Positions 12,601-24,600 of a stretch of DNA of 64,000 nt are shown piece after piece (the stretch's first letter is position 1; each line of letters begins with the position of its first letter). The notes beneath the pieces were generated by a model. The model was not told the DNA's origin and did not search any database. It worked only from the letters and a program-made list of their open reading frames with translations. The translations under genes were made by a program, and so were the position numbers. Source of the DNA: Enoplolaimus lenunculus (lineage: Eukaryota > Nematoda > Enoplea > Enoplida > Thoracostomopsidae); NCBI GenBank assembly GCA_030248215.1, contig JASANG010003379.1:124001-188000 (forward strand), given 5' to 3'.

Positions 12601-15600
12601 TTAAACTAAGGGGTGGCAAACAGCGGCGGATCCAGGAATTTCTGACTATGGGACTGGCTAGCAAATGTTATAAAACACAATTTTTACTGTTTGGTATATA
12701 TGCCAAATTTCTGAGGCAAGGAAATTGTAAGGTAGAATAATATTTTATCACAAAAAATTTTCTGACCGGTGAATATATCTCTTGACAAACTTTCGAAGCG
12801 ACAAAAAACACCTTTAACAAGCGTAAGAAAGTACCATCTGGATTATAGAGGTCGTAAGGTATTCTTTTAGGTTTATACGCTTCGGAGCTTTAATCATGGC
12901 TACTTCCTTGTTTGCAATAAATAACCTGGTCGGTCACCTTACAGCATGACCTGTAAAACTTTTATTTTCAAGTTAAACGTGTTGCAAGAAAGAAAATAAA
13001 TTTAACTAATTTCAGTACTGTAAACCTTGATAATTCGGGGCAGGCACTTCTGTAACATCTCACATCTGTATACGGGCTTAGCCAGCGGGGCGAAACCAAC
13101 GGGTCATGGCCCCTCCATGAATTTGACATATATCAAACCATATACTTAAGTAACTGATGTAGCCGGTTAAACCAGAATCATAGCTACGCCCATGTCACGG
13201 CAAGTTACATTTATAGTGTTTAAACTAAGCCAGGTTCTCTATTCCTTGAAATATCTGACAGTCTACGCATAGGTGGGAATGTGGTTTGAAAATGATATTC
13301 TTCTGTTAAGCATTTCGCATTGGATATTTTAAATTGAAGCCAAATTTTGGGTGTTTTCCAGCCGAGGGGTGGCTCAGAATTCGCAAGTGATAGTATAGAA
13401 AACTTGTAATTTCTGCGCAGTCAAAAAGTGTTGCAGATTTTAATCCAATTAAAATTTTATCAAACTCCATTTTTAGTTTGATTGGGTCGGTCGGTTCAGT
13501 TTAAAACGTTCGACAACAGCTTAATTCATCATCGTGTAGCGATAATATTCTACGGATTTCGCTTTTACTATGAATCGCTTTTTGATATGGCAGGCGACGG
13601 ACGGTCACAAACCCTTATGGGACTCATTAAAACGTCAAACACGCTTGAAAACGGCACAGTTTTCAAGGCTTGTTTCGACAAAGTCTGTTACATAATGTGC
13701 TTTTTGAATGCCGCAAACGAACATTTCGATATTGAGTTTTTATCACCAGCTTGCTAGAAAAAGTTGTTTTGGGAAAATACAATCCGCTTTATGTAAAGCG
13801 ATGACCGGTTACAAGGGTGTAACCATGATTTTAAGAACGGGGCACGTCCTAGAAAAATTTCGATGGGGGTCTTGCTTTACCAACGAGATAATACGTAAAA
13901 CACCTGGACAAAAATCTCAAAAAGTTAGTGTGACCCATGAAAGTACCTCTGGCTTCGCGTTTGAAGCGCTACGCTAGGACTTGGGTTTTTTTAAACAAAA
14001 CGCCTTCAAAGTTTTATTTTATTGGCCTATAAAATCGATGATCTGCCGAGCCAAAAGGTCAATGTTTTTGTTTAGTTTTTATTGTGTGAGCTGGGCTGAG
14101 GGACCATATGATTAGCCGCCGATTCATTTTATACGATTGCGTCATTACGTAATGCATCTGGTGGAACATCGATCAATAAGTCGAGTTTTGCGCTTTTGGC
14201 GGAAATACCTTTATCCAAAATGTGTAATTTTGCCCAGGTACAGATTATGCAATAAAGCAGTACTAGTCGCTGATGGCTTTAATCGAAAAATCACAGTTAC
14301 TATCTATAGGCTTTTAATTCATAGAGTACTTATACTATGAGCAAATACAATTAATATTCGAGCGACACAGACACTGTGAGCAGTGTTTAACAATTCTAAC
14401 ATATATGCGCAGTGCAAAATCTCTACAAGACGTGAGAGCCCGCACGGGCTCGAGCATTAAGCTCCTATAGCTGAGTTATGTGGGCATAGTAAACGCCTCA
14501 AACCCGAGAGACTGGGGATCGAAATTATTTCTCATATGAAATTGAAAATATTAATGTGAGAAAGGGTTAATACTAAGGTTTGTTGGTTTCGATGAAAAAA
14601 TTTCAGTAAGTGTTTATAATCGTTTTCTGCATGGTATAAGCTGTACACTGCAAAAATTGTGAGTCAAATTGACTCTCTCCGAAATAGGCTTTCCTGACTA
14701 CACAAACTGAGCCAAAATTCGACGCCGCCAGAGTCAAATTGAGTCGAAAAAAGCCTATTTCGTAGAGAGTCAATTTGACTCACCATTTTTTGCCGTGTTT
14801 AAATAATTGTGAACTATGTACGCGAAATGCACAATACAAATTATTCACAAGTTTGAGAGTCTCTTCGAGCTTGAGCGTCAAACTCTTATAGTCTAGCAGT
14901 ACGCAACCCATACGAGAGCTCAGGGCTTCGATTTGTAGCTTGAAATTATACTGCGTAAGGAAAGTTTGTTGGAAATATTTTGAGCTACCCGTCTATAAAC
15001 TGTCTGCATTCTAGACGACGAGGCGCCATGTCGTGTCTGGTGTCACATGAACGCACGCAATTATATTCGTGCGATTGGCAATTTTCCTGACGGAACGCCG
15101 TGTGGTCGATCTCGGTATTGTGTCAAAGGAACCTGTCAGGTATGCTGAATATCGGAAAAGCTACCAAATTTCAAAACACATACAGTAGCCTGGCCCCATC
15201 AAAAATTGTGGGTCCATCAATGTTTGTTCAAATGCTTTAAGTGTTTGTTGCAAATATTTCACTGAAATCCTAAGATATCACTTGCGCTGGCATTCTACTG
15301 ATTTGGTTCAAAATGCGAAAATTTTTGAAACAACTTTTAAAACAAAAAATTACGTTTTCAAACGAAAGTTCCAACAAATCTGATTAAAACGCCATTTAAT
15401 AATTGAACGTTATAGCGAATACAACCGTTATCTCATATTAGGGCTCGTATTTTCAACTGCACATACCATCCTATTATCAGGGTATTTACATGAGGTCTGT
15501 CTTCGGCTCCGGTAGAATTTCTGACGGAGGTTCTGCCAATTTTGATAGTGAAATTTTTTCATTTTTAAAAAGTTGTATCGTTTGGTGATAGTATCAAAGT

Positions 15601-18600
15601 TGCCTCTTCAAGCTTTTGAAATTTCATACTTGCTATAAGGTACCCTGGATCGAAAGTCCTTGCCACCCATCCTTGGCGGGTACCCCTTATGATTTGATCG
15701 AGGTTGGCTACAGTGTCTAGTTATGCTACTTCGCCCAATCATGTCCGGGATGGGTTTCCCATCTCGGGCCCGCAGTGTATACACCATCTGAACGCAAATA
15801 TCTATCGTCACCGGACCGTTGAATAAATTGTCGCGCGTAATTCCGTGTGGTAAAAGTTTCTCGCCGGCTGCAAGCCGGCGGGCGCTTCCAAAATACAACT
15901 TATCCCGAAAAAGATTTGGGGCTAGGAGACTCTTATCCTCGCGCATTCCTGCCCCCAGGTAAAATTTCTGACCACCGTGGCAAAACTATATTGACCATCC
16001 GGTGGGCAGGCAAAATTCAGAGTGCGGGGAAAAATAAATTCTTGGTAAAAAGGAGTTGGTCAAAAAGAAAAAAGAAAAATGGGAACCCGCACCGCCTATT
16101 CTTGAGGCTGTAGAAATTTTACTATACGCAACAATCGTTCAGTACTCAGGGCCCAAAAATCACCTGGGAAAAGAAAAAGGAAAAAAGAAAAATATCCATC
16201 TCCAGTCCGGACACGATAACAAATTCCGACCCAGACTTGCTCGTTAGCTACTCGCGCCAGTCTGAGTCCGAAATAACGAAAATATTCCCGTCCTGCGGGA
16301 ATCCAACGAAAACAATAGCGCTCTAAGTCAGTAAAAATAACAATCTCAGGGTCAGTACTGAAACGGAATTCCGAACAACCCAGAAATCATAGGGGCTAGC
16401 ATCCCTTATCAAATCGGACACCTATAGTTTATTGTGAAGTCAGAACTTAGTAACACTTTATGCATTATCCGTTACATATTCATATCAAGCATACATGGAG
16501 AACTTAACAAAACTTAGCACCTCGTTTTCGCCTACAAATTCAACCCAAACATGGCTCGTTACCTTTTCCGCCTCTCACTGTAGCGTGGTTTCCCATGCTG
16601 CTACTTCTTCCCGAGCCGGTGGACTTGCCGCCCACTGGCCCCCTTCCGGTGTTGCCGGACGAAACTCTTCCGCGAGCGGATTCAACCGAGCTGACGTCCT
16701 AGGTGACACGGGAATAGTCTCCGACGTTGAAGATGCAGATTTCGTTGGTGGAGGAGTTCGCGGCGGACTATCCCGGGTACTTTGGTCCATGTTTGAGCAG
16801 GATTCGTAAATCTTTGCTTTCGTTGCGAAAATTTAAATAATGCCAATGTTATGTTGTTGCTAGCGAATGAATTGCATCAGCCAAATGAGCACCGCTTTTA
16901 AATATGCAATAGACTAGTTTATATTTAATTTGACCTGAATGCAATTGGGTTAAAACCACGGTTGAGTCGAGCTAGACTCAACCGGAGTTTAACCCAACTC
17001 GAAATCGCTTTTACGAATAATTTTTCGGCTAGATGCACACATCGAGAAATTTCAATTGGAAAAACGCGTACAGCCACCCGTACCGGAATAGCCCGTACGG
17101 CGCTTGTACCGGCCACCCCGGTACGAGCGCTATTTTTCACCAAAAATAAAACATAAACCACAAATTCTCAATAAAACCAAGTCAAGTTTCAAACCCCACA
17201 TTTGCTTAACGACAGCATTTCACGAAAACTAAGCATTTCTCCGCTGGAATTTTCAAATAAACCAATAAACTATAACACAGGACCAAAGAACGTTATTCCA
17301 TGTTAGAAAACACTAAAAAATATTAAGCCAAGTAAAATTCACGTAACTGCTACCTAGCTAACTTTATTCAACATCACTCAAAATTAAACTCGATCACAAT
17401 TCCACCAAATTCTGGCCAATTCATTCGAAATTTTAGAAAATTCCTCACACATCAACATTAAGAAAACTATAACAACTTATTCTAACCGTCAGAAAACTAA
17501 AACAACTACGACACAAATCTAACCGCCAAATTTAAACTCAAAACCATCTAAATTTCAAAACAAGTATCGAAAAAGGTCAAATAAACTAAATAACATATAC
17601 GAACCTTCAAATACTATGACAAATACCCACTTGACTTCAACTACACATTATTCAAAGGCTTACCGCCCAATTTCGCCGTACTAAACATCAACACCGCCAA
17701 TTCTAACCGTAAAGTTCAAAATTTCAAAAATCCTAATTTCGATATAACCCGCAAGAGACTACACAAGCCGGCAAAAGACATAAAAGACCGCCCTGGGCTC
17801 AAAAACACTCAAATTCAGTTCGAATCAACTCTTTCCGCCAGTTTTACTCACCTGCGCTCTCCCTTCAGACCCCTTGATCTCAAATTTGAAACCACCAAAT
17901 CTCACGCCTACGGAGTACTACACCCAGGGGTCACACACTTGGATCCCCCAGGTGAATACCTCGCTACGGCTCCAAAAGCATTTCAACCAGTGGTTTTCCA
18001 ACCCGACACGCTCAAATTTCGCGTCTCTCGGGTTTCCCCAGAAAATTTCAACTCAGCGGAGTCACGGATCCAGTGGTATCCCTACACATGCAGATGCGTT
18101 AGTGATCCTGTTTGAAAACCTATCACAAAGTGATGATTGGTGCCTATAGTCATTTGAGAATATGGCCCCTGATCCCAAATTGTTGGGAATCGAAAATCCG
18201 GTAAAGTTGCAGTTGGGTATTTGACTTAACCAAAAACACAAATTGGCAAAGGTTTGCAAATGCATTGCCTTCGATGGAGCAGTATTCGAACCAGAGGCCT
18301 GCCCACTGGCAGACAAAATAACTGGAATTTTGGAGCCTGAGAAGTTTCGGCTTAGGCTTAGACTTAAAATAAGATTTTGGTTTAGGTTACGTTCACACGT
18401 AGTAAGTAGGCTTCTACTGGTAACAACTGCCTTATAATCTATTTTCTGTTGAATAGGCTCTGTCGTGCAATGGTCGTGCCGTAGTTGAAAATCCATCAGA
18501 CTGTCCTGATAACTTGAGAGGCGGTTTTGACGATGACGATAGTGATGACGATAGCTTAGAAGCGAAAATCAAAACATTTAATAGACGCAAACGAGGTGAC

Positions 18601-21600
18601 AAATTCACCAAAGGCGTATACTAATTGGAGGATTGAAAGATGTACCTTCTGTCAATATTAAAAAAGATACTCGTAGAATAATCTACTGCATCTAATAGGT
18701 CAAATAATTTCTCGCTCGCCATACACACTCTAAAAACTTAAACTTAAATTATAGCTTAACTAAACTTGAATCTCAGTTTAAGTAAAACTTAAACGGCTGG
18801 ACGGACTAACTAAACTAGAAGTTTAAGTTTTACTTAAACTAACGTGTTTTTCAGCTTAACACGAGATTAAGTAAACTTATTTTTAGATTAAATAACAATA
18901 GCAGCCGTGTATCTAAGAGTTCAATAGTTTAGCTTGAACTGAAAATATGTAAGATTTTAAATGAATTTAAGCGTGAACCTACCTGTTAGTTTAGTTCATC
19001 TAAAAAGTTAGTTTAATACTAGTGGATTAGCTTAAGCTTAAATCAAGTTAGTTTAAGTTTTTAGAGAGCACTTGCTGGCAAAAAATGATTTATTTTAAGT
19101 CAGGCTATTCCGTGTCTAAATGAGACCATGGTTATGCCTTTGAAATATACACTGTTTTAAATTTGGTCATTGTTGGAATGTGAGCTAAATTTCTTCTGCA
19201 TTCCTAGCTGTAATTTTATTTATCAAACCGTATTTGAATTTCAAGTTGCACTCTTATTCACTTTTCTCGAAGGAGTAGTAGGCTTAGGTTTAGGAAAAGG
19301 CTTGACCTGTACCTTAAGCCTAAGCATTAACTTAAACGTTTGATGTCGCACTATGGAACTATTGACAACGTGTTTGTTTGTTCCCCCCAATTTGCGTGTT
19401 AGTTGAACATACCTCGCTGATTGTATATGCCATCCAGCATTTATAATTTTGTAAGATTTTTGTTCGATAGGAAAAATAGCATATTAATGTTGCTACATTT
19501 CAATTTTAAGCATTTCAGGAGAATGGTCCGAGTGGAGTGAATGGTCCGACTGCTCCCGAAGATGTGGTGGAGTTAAGTTGCATTTTTATTAATTAAGTTG
19601 CTCGTTTTGCAAAATATATCACTGGTTTAAATCCTCCGTTTGTAGCTACATGTATATAGCCAGATTTCTATTTTGGTTAAGTTTTTTCTAATCTGTTTTG
19701 TCGAAATCACTGTTAGTTGAACTGCTTGAAAGAATGACCACGCGATTTTAGGCACTGGGCTTTAAAAGTTGCTTAAATTTTATTTATATTTTATTCGACT
19801 CTGCTAATACAAACGACTGTCGATTTTTTTTCAGGAATTATTTTACGCACTCGACGCTGTACCACAAGTTCATGTTTGGGTCCAAAACGTCAAGGACGCG
19901 CTTGTAATATCGAACGCTGTGTATCGGCATCACGTCATTCGTTTAATAGGGGAAGGACTGGAGATAGTGGCAGACGCGCCGGCTTGTGGAGTAGTTGGAG
20001 CAGGTGGACAACATGCAGTGTAACATGTGGATCTGGACTTAAATCTAGACGGAGGACTTGTTATAGCAGTAAGTTTACCACACATTATGGGACCTTAAAG
20101 GTTTAACGACAGAAATGCTACGCATAATGCACAATTAAAAGCGGTGCCTGAAGGAAGCTGAAGTTTAATTTCAAAACACTGATGAATTTTGAAAAATGTT
20201 ACTCTTTCAGTTCATTGGATTGACAATTTTTTCACTTTAGCCAAAGTGATGTAAATCAAATTTTAGCAGTGTTTCATTTATTCATTTTAAGGACTGAGTT
20301 AGGTCTTAATGCGCACTAAAGCAAGAAATGTTTCAGTAAGCAGTACACTGAAGCTACAAAAGTTTCCGTAACCATCATACTGAACGGCTTCAGTGTCGAA
20401 GGTATTGAAGTTGGTTGACATCAATGTGCTGCCTACAGTAGCCAATCAGTAGCAAGCGCACTGAAGCCACAAAAGTTCAGTGTTCATCACCCGGCTACCC
20501 CAAAAAGTGTTCTGGTGCGCACACATAGATGGAACATGCATTAGACTTAACCTTACTACTTATTTTCAATTTCAAACAGAAAACCGTTGTATTGGTTCCG
20601 ATGACCAAGTTGGCACGTGTTATGAGGGTGTATGCGACCACGGGCCCGCAAACAGATTCGCTTCTGAGCCTCGGGGACGCTCTGGAGAAAATCAGAGGGA
20701 CTTTAGCTCGAGAGAGCCTGGATTTGATTCCGACTGGCGAAAAGTGTCAGATTTGAGGCAAAACGCTGGCAGATCAACTTCGACGTGGTCAATATGGTCA
20801 AATTGGTCTAATTGTTCTGTGACGTGCGGTCTCGGAATACGCCTTAGACATCGTATATGCGACGGAACGTTTTGTTTTGGAAAAAAGTAAACAGTGTTGG
20901 CTCCAGGGCGCGAAGATGTATTTCTTCACTGGCTCTGCCAAGCTAACAATTTTAACAATTTAGCGATGCAAATAGATCATCTGAGGGTTACAATGTGTCT
21001 TTTGCCAAAAGATAGTAATATGGTGGGGTTACAAAACTTACAACACGAAATCATAAAGCTTTGCTGCGCAATTGTGTGATTGAAAAATATACAAAAACTC
21101 GTTGAAATGGCGCTTTCAAACTGTAAAACTTCGAAACACAAAAAGTATTCTCGTCCACCGAAAAGTCTTGGATCCTTCGCGGAATGTAGGAATTTGACTT
21201 GTGATGTTCCGAAAATTTATATATAACTGAAAATACCGTCACAGCTTCGATTCTGTACGTACCCAGTATATATCATTCCTGATTGCATTTGCAGCCGCTT
21301 TGTAATTGAATGTCGGGCGTTGCTCACTAAACCTAAACTTAAACCAAAGCCTAAGCCCAAACACAAACTTTAATTTTAAGCTTAAAGGCTTATTTTTCCA
21401 GACTCTAAGTCTCCATTCCGGTTGTCCTTCGGTGGGCAGATTCCTATAATTAGCATGTGTCAAATGTATTTTAGTACTGACACCGAACGATGCAAAGAGA
21501 ATTATGATTGCTCAGCAGAAGACGAAAGCGAGGAAACACTATATCCAGAAGACAGATTTTCAGATGAACACAATTTGCCAGACGGTAAACTGTTAAAGCT

Positions 21601-24600
21601 TCATTTAAAACGTGAACTTTATTGTTCAGTTGACGTTATTTTAATTTTTAACTTTTCGAATGAGTTTCATTTTAGTTCGAAACCTGATCCAAGCTTTTCC
21701 GTATTTTGACAGCAATCTAGAATTTGCACGCTTTTCCGTCTATAAGATCACGTGAACATTAATATTTAAAACCTTCAACTCTGATATTCACCACGGGCGT
21801 ATACAATGACGATGAAAAAGAAAAAGTATTTCCCACACGAAATTACTGGAAAACAAGAAAACTGCTTTTAACATCGTAGTTAAAGGTTCAGTTATTATTT
21901 GAGTAGCGAAAATAAAGGTTATTTCGAGTTTGCTAAAGAAATACTGCTTTTAACAGTGTTTACAATAGCTTTCTGTACATGATCGAGATATAAATACGTA
22001 TACTGTAGTGCCCTGATTAAGAGGGGGGTGATATTTATTTGGCCTTTCCAGAGGGTACCGCCTGTTATTTGGTTACGGACTGTTATTTATTTTTGATATA
22101 CGCTCCACCGAACTTCGTTACTGATACATATCCGGTACTGCCACTATCCGTTGAATTAAACGTTTATTTGTCTAGTGTCAATAGCTTGCTCGATAATGCA
22201 AGGTTATACTTAGGAATGTACTTTCAAAATTTAAGTACGCTTTAAAGTTTCGAACTTAAATTATTTGGTCCTGGAGTCATTTATGCGCTACAATAAGGGA
22301 TAATTGACATTTCTGGACTCTAATTAGGGCTTAATGACTCTATCCGCTTACGGACCCTTATTAAGGATACGGACTCCTATAGATTGAGACTCAAAATGGG
22401 ACCCCATCTTATTACCCCCTCTTATTTGGGTCACTACATATGAGATTAGCACTTGCGGATCCAGAGGAGGAATTCCGATCTAGGTTTCCTAACGGATTAA
22501 AACCAAGATTTATTACAAACCTTGAGCATTAAAATAACGTTTAGCTTCTCGCTTGCGAGGTTTCAGCCACTACTATATCTCACGCCCTCCACTCTTTTAG
22601 AAATTTCCAGATCCGGCACTGTAGGTTATTCCATTCAGAAGTCGAATCGTGGTGAAACCCCTGCTGTGATATATTGTTTCTTTTCAAGTTGTACGAACTA
22701 TAATAGCTGCAACAAAATATTCTAGATCCAACAGGCCGTTGGTCTCACTGGTCAACCTGGACTTCGTGTTCTGTCTCTTGTGGTCGCGGCGGGGTTCGGT
22801 CCCGGCATCGAATCTGCATTCCGCTTGGACGGCGGTGTTCCGGAGCGGGTCGGCAATCGCAAGCATGCTATCAGCCGTTGTGTCCAGTCAGTGCCGAGCG
22901 ATCTCGTGACCAATCAGCAGACTATGATGACCAACGTGAGAACGTTTCCCGTCGACGAGCGTCTTCATCTCGTCTTAACACAGCCGCAGATACAGCAGCA
23001 TCTACAGTTGGGAGACGATTTTTTCGTGGTCAACCTCCGGATATAACTGGGGCAACTGGAGCGAAATCGGATATCGGGATCAGACGGTTGAAACGACTAC
23101 TGCGAAAGTATCGAAACGGCAAAACCGATAATGCGAATCGAGGCAATAGTGATGAAAACGATAGCCAAAAGTTGTCGAATTCAGGTTGGAGGGCGGAATT
23201 TTTCGGAGTGTTTAGTTGGCAACTTAATTTTAATTAAAGTAGACGGTTGTGTTTAAGTGAAAAGGTATTTTCGACGCTTCGGCTACTTTAGGAGGCGGTT
23301 CAGAAAACGCCAATTCTGGAATTTTTCACGGTTTGTGAGAAGTTACTTTAGCATTTAAAACTCTAACAGTTTCAACATCAGATTTGAACGTTAGATTTCT
23401 TAGAGTTTGCGGGTTTGGGTGCGCGAAGGTCTAATGCGCAGAAGAATTGATGGCTGTTTCCGATCGGGACAGTACCTTGGCAGTTTGACTTTTATTAAGA
23501 CTACACTTAATATACTTTGGAATTCAACTTATTTCTCAGTTTTTATGACGAGTTCCTGTTCACAACAAAAAACTTGAGAATTTACAACTCCAACTCTCTA
23601 AAAACTTAAACTAACTTGATTTAAGCTCAAGCTAATCCAGCTGTATTAAGCTAACTTTCTAGATTAACTACACTAACAGGTAGGTTTACGCATAAACTCA
23701 TTAAAAATCTTGCATATCTTCAGTTTAAGCTAAACTTAATGAACTCTTAGATACACATAATTTCTGGGTTGAACATGTAACTTAAACTAAAAATAAGCTA
23801 ACTTAAACTTGTATTAAACTTAAAAACATGTTAGTTTAAGTAAAATTCTAGTTTAGTTAATCCGTGCAGCCATTTAAGTTTTATTTAAACTGATGTTCAA
23901 GTTTAGGTAAGCTATAAATTAAGTTTAAGTTTTTAGAGAGAAGTTGAACACTAGATTTTCTAGAGTTTGAGTGGTGGATATTATGCACAGTAGAATAACG
24001 AATAGCGCGTAACTGAAAGCTTATCTCGATATAAATAAAACAGGGCCCATGTTACTTTAAGGGGCGTCCAGGTTTCTGGTGGATATATAAAAGTATGTTT
24101 AGATTCTAGCTTACATTTTTTGCTTAGGCTTAGGCCTAGGTTAGGCTTAAGAACACATTTTGGCAACGCTTAGGCTTAGGCTTAGGAATACGCTTAATCT
24201 ACTGTTACGCCCCTAAAAGTAACATTGACCGTATTTAAGCCTTTCTCACATGAATATTTTCAATTTCATATGAGTTGTAATTTCAAGGTACGATTCGAAC
24301 CACAGTCTCACGGGTGGGAGGCGTTTGCGATGACCACTGAGCTATAGGAGCTTGACGCTCGAGCCCGAGTAGGCTCTCAAGTCTTATGGAGATTTTGCAC
24401 TGCGCATATATGTTATAATTGTTAAACACTGCTCACAGTGTGTGTACTGCTCGTACATTATTGTATTTAGTTGCTCATAGTATACTCTTTGAACGAAACG
24501 GTTAATATAGCGTAACTCATGAACGAAATTGTGAAAATTATTTATACTGTTATTTTTACAACTTGGCTACTAAACTAGGAATATTTTGGTAAATGTAATT

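Larger units (their letters stand above)
9710..14329. other. ADAMTS intron 6 upstream of the phosphatase gene: repeats, no exon seen
   Basis: The stretch is AT-rich intron. I looked for TSR, Cys-rich or phosphatase exons and found none. It contains the duplicated block at 10,858-11,060, a related copy at 11,625-11,745 and the perfect tandem repeat at 12,372-12,587. Short open frames at 10,175-10,396 (minus) and 13,482-13,977 (plus) show no family motif, and I do not call them genes. The promoter of the phosphatase gene should lie just above 9,709 on the minus strand; no clear core element was recognised. Confidence 0.5.
15015..18595 (+). other. ADAMTS exons 7-8: Cys-rich domain end and acidic linker
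   Basis: Exon 15015-15139 completes the codon begun at 5356 and reads APCRVWCHMN ... FPDGTPCGRSRYCVKGTCQ, the hallmark end of the ADAMTS Cys-rich domain. Exon 18457-18595 adds ALSCNGRAVVENPSDC, an Asp/Ser run (DDDDSDDDS) and a furin-like basic site RRKRG at the junction with the next TSR. A spacer domain is expected at this point and is not seen. Either it has been lost or an exon is unrecognised. The intron between the two exons holds the solo LTR at 15,634-18,086. Confidence 0.8.

Noticed and set aside
12274-12609. Repetitive frame of 111 codons with NVAMQLLFGLRT repeats
   Set aside because: Open only because the 36-bp repeat keeps several frames open on both strands; no signal or family motif.
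24290-24362. Possible tRNA gene on the minus strand
   Set aside because: A and B boxes are present but the acceptor arms do not pair, and the same sequence recurs as part of a dispersed repeat, so it is a SINE head.
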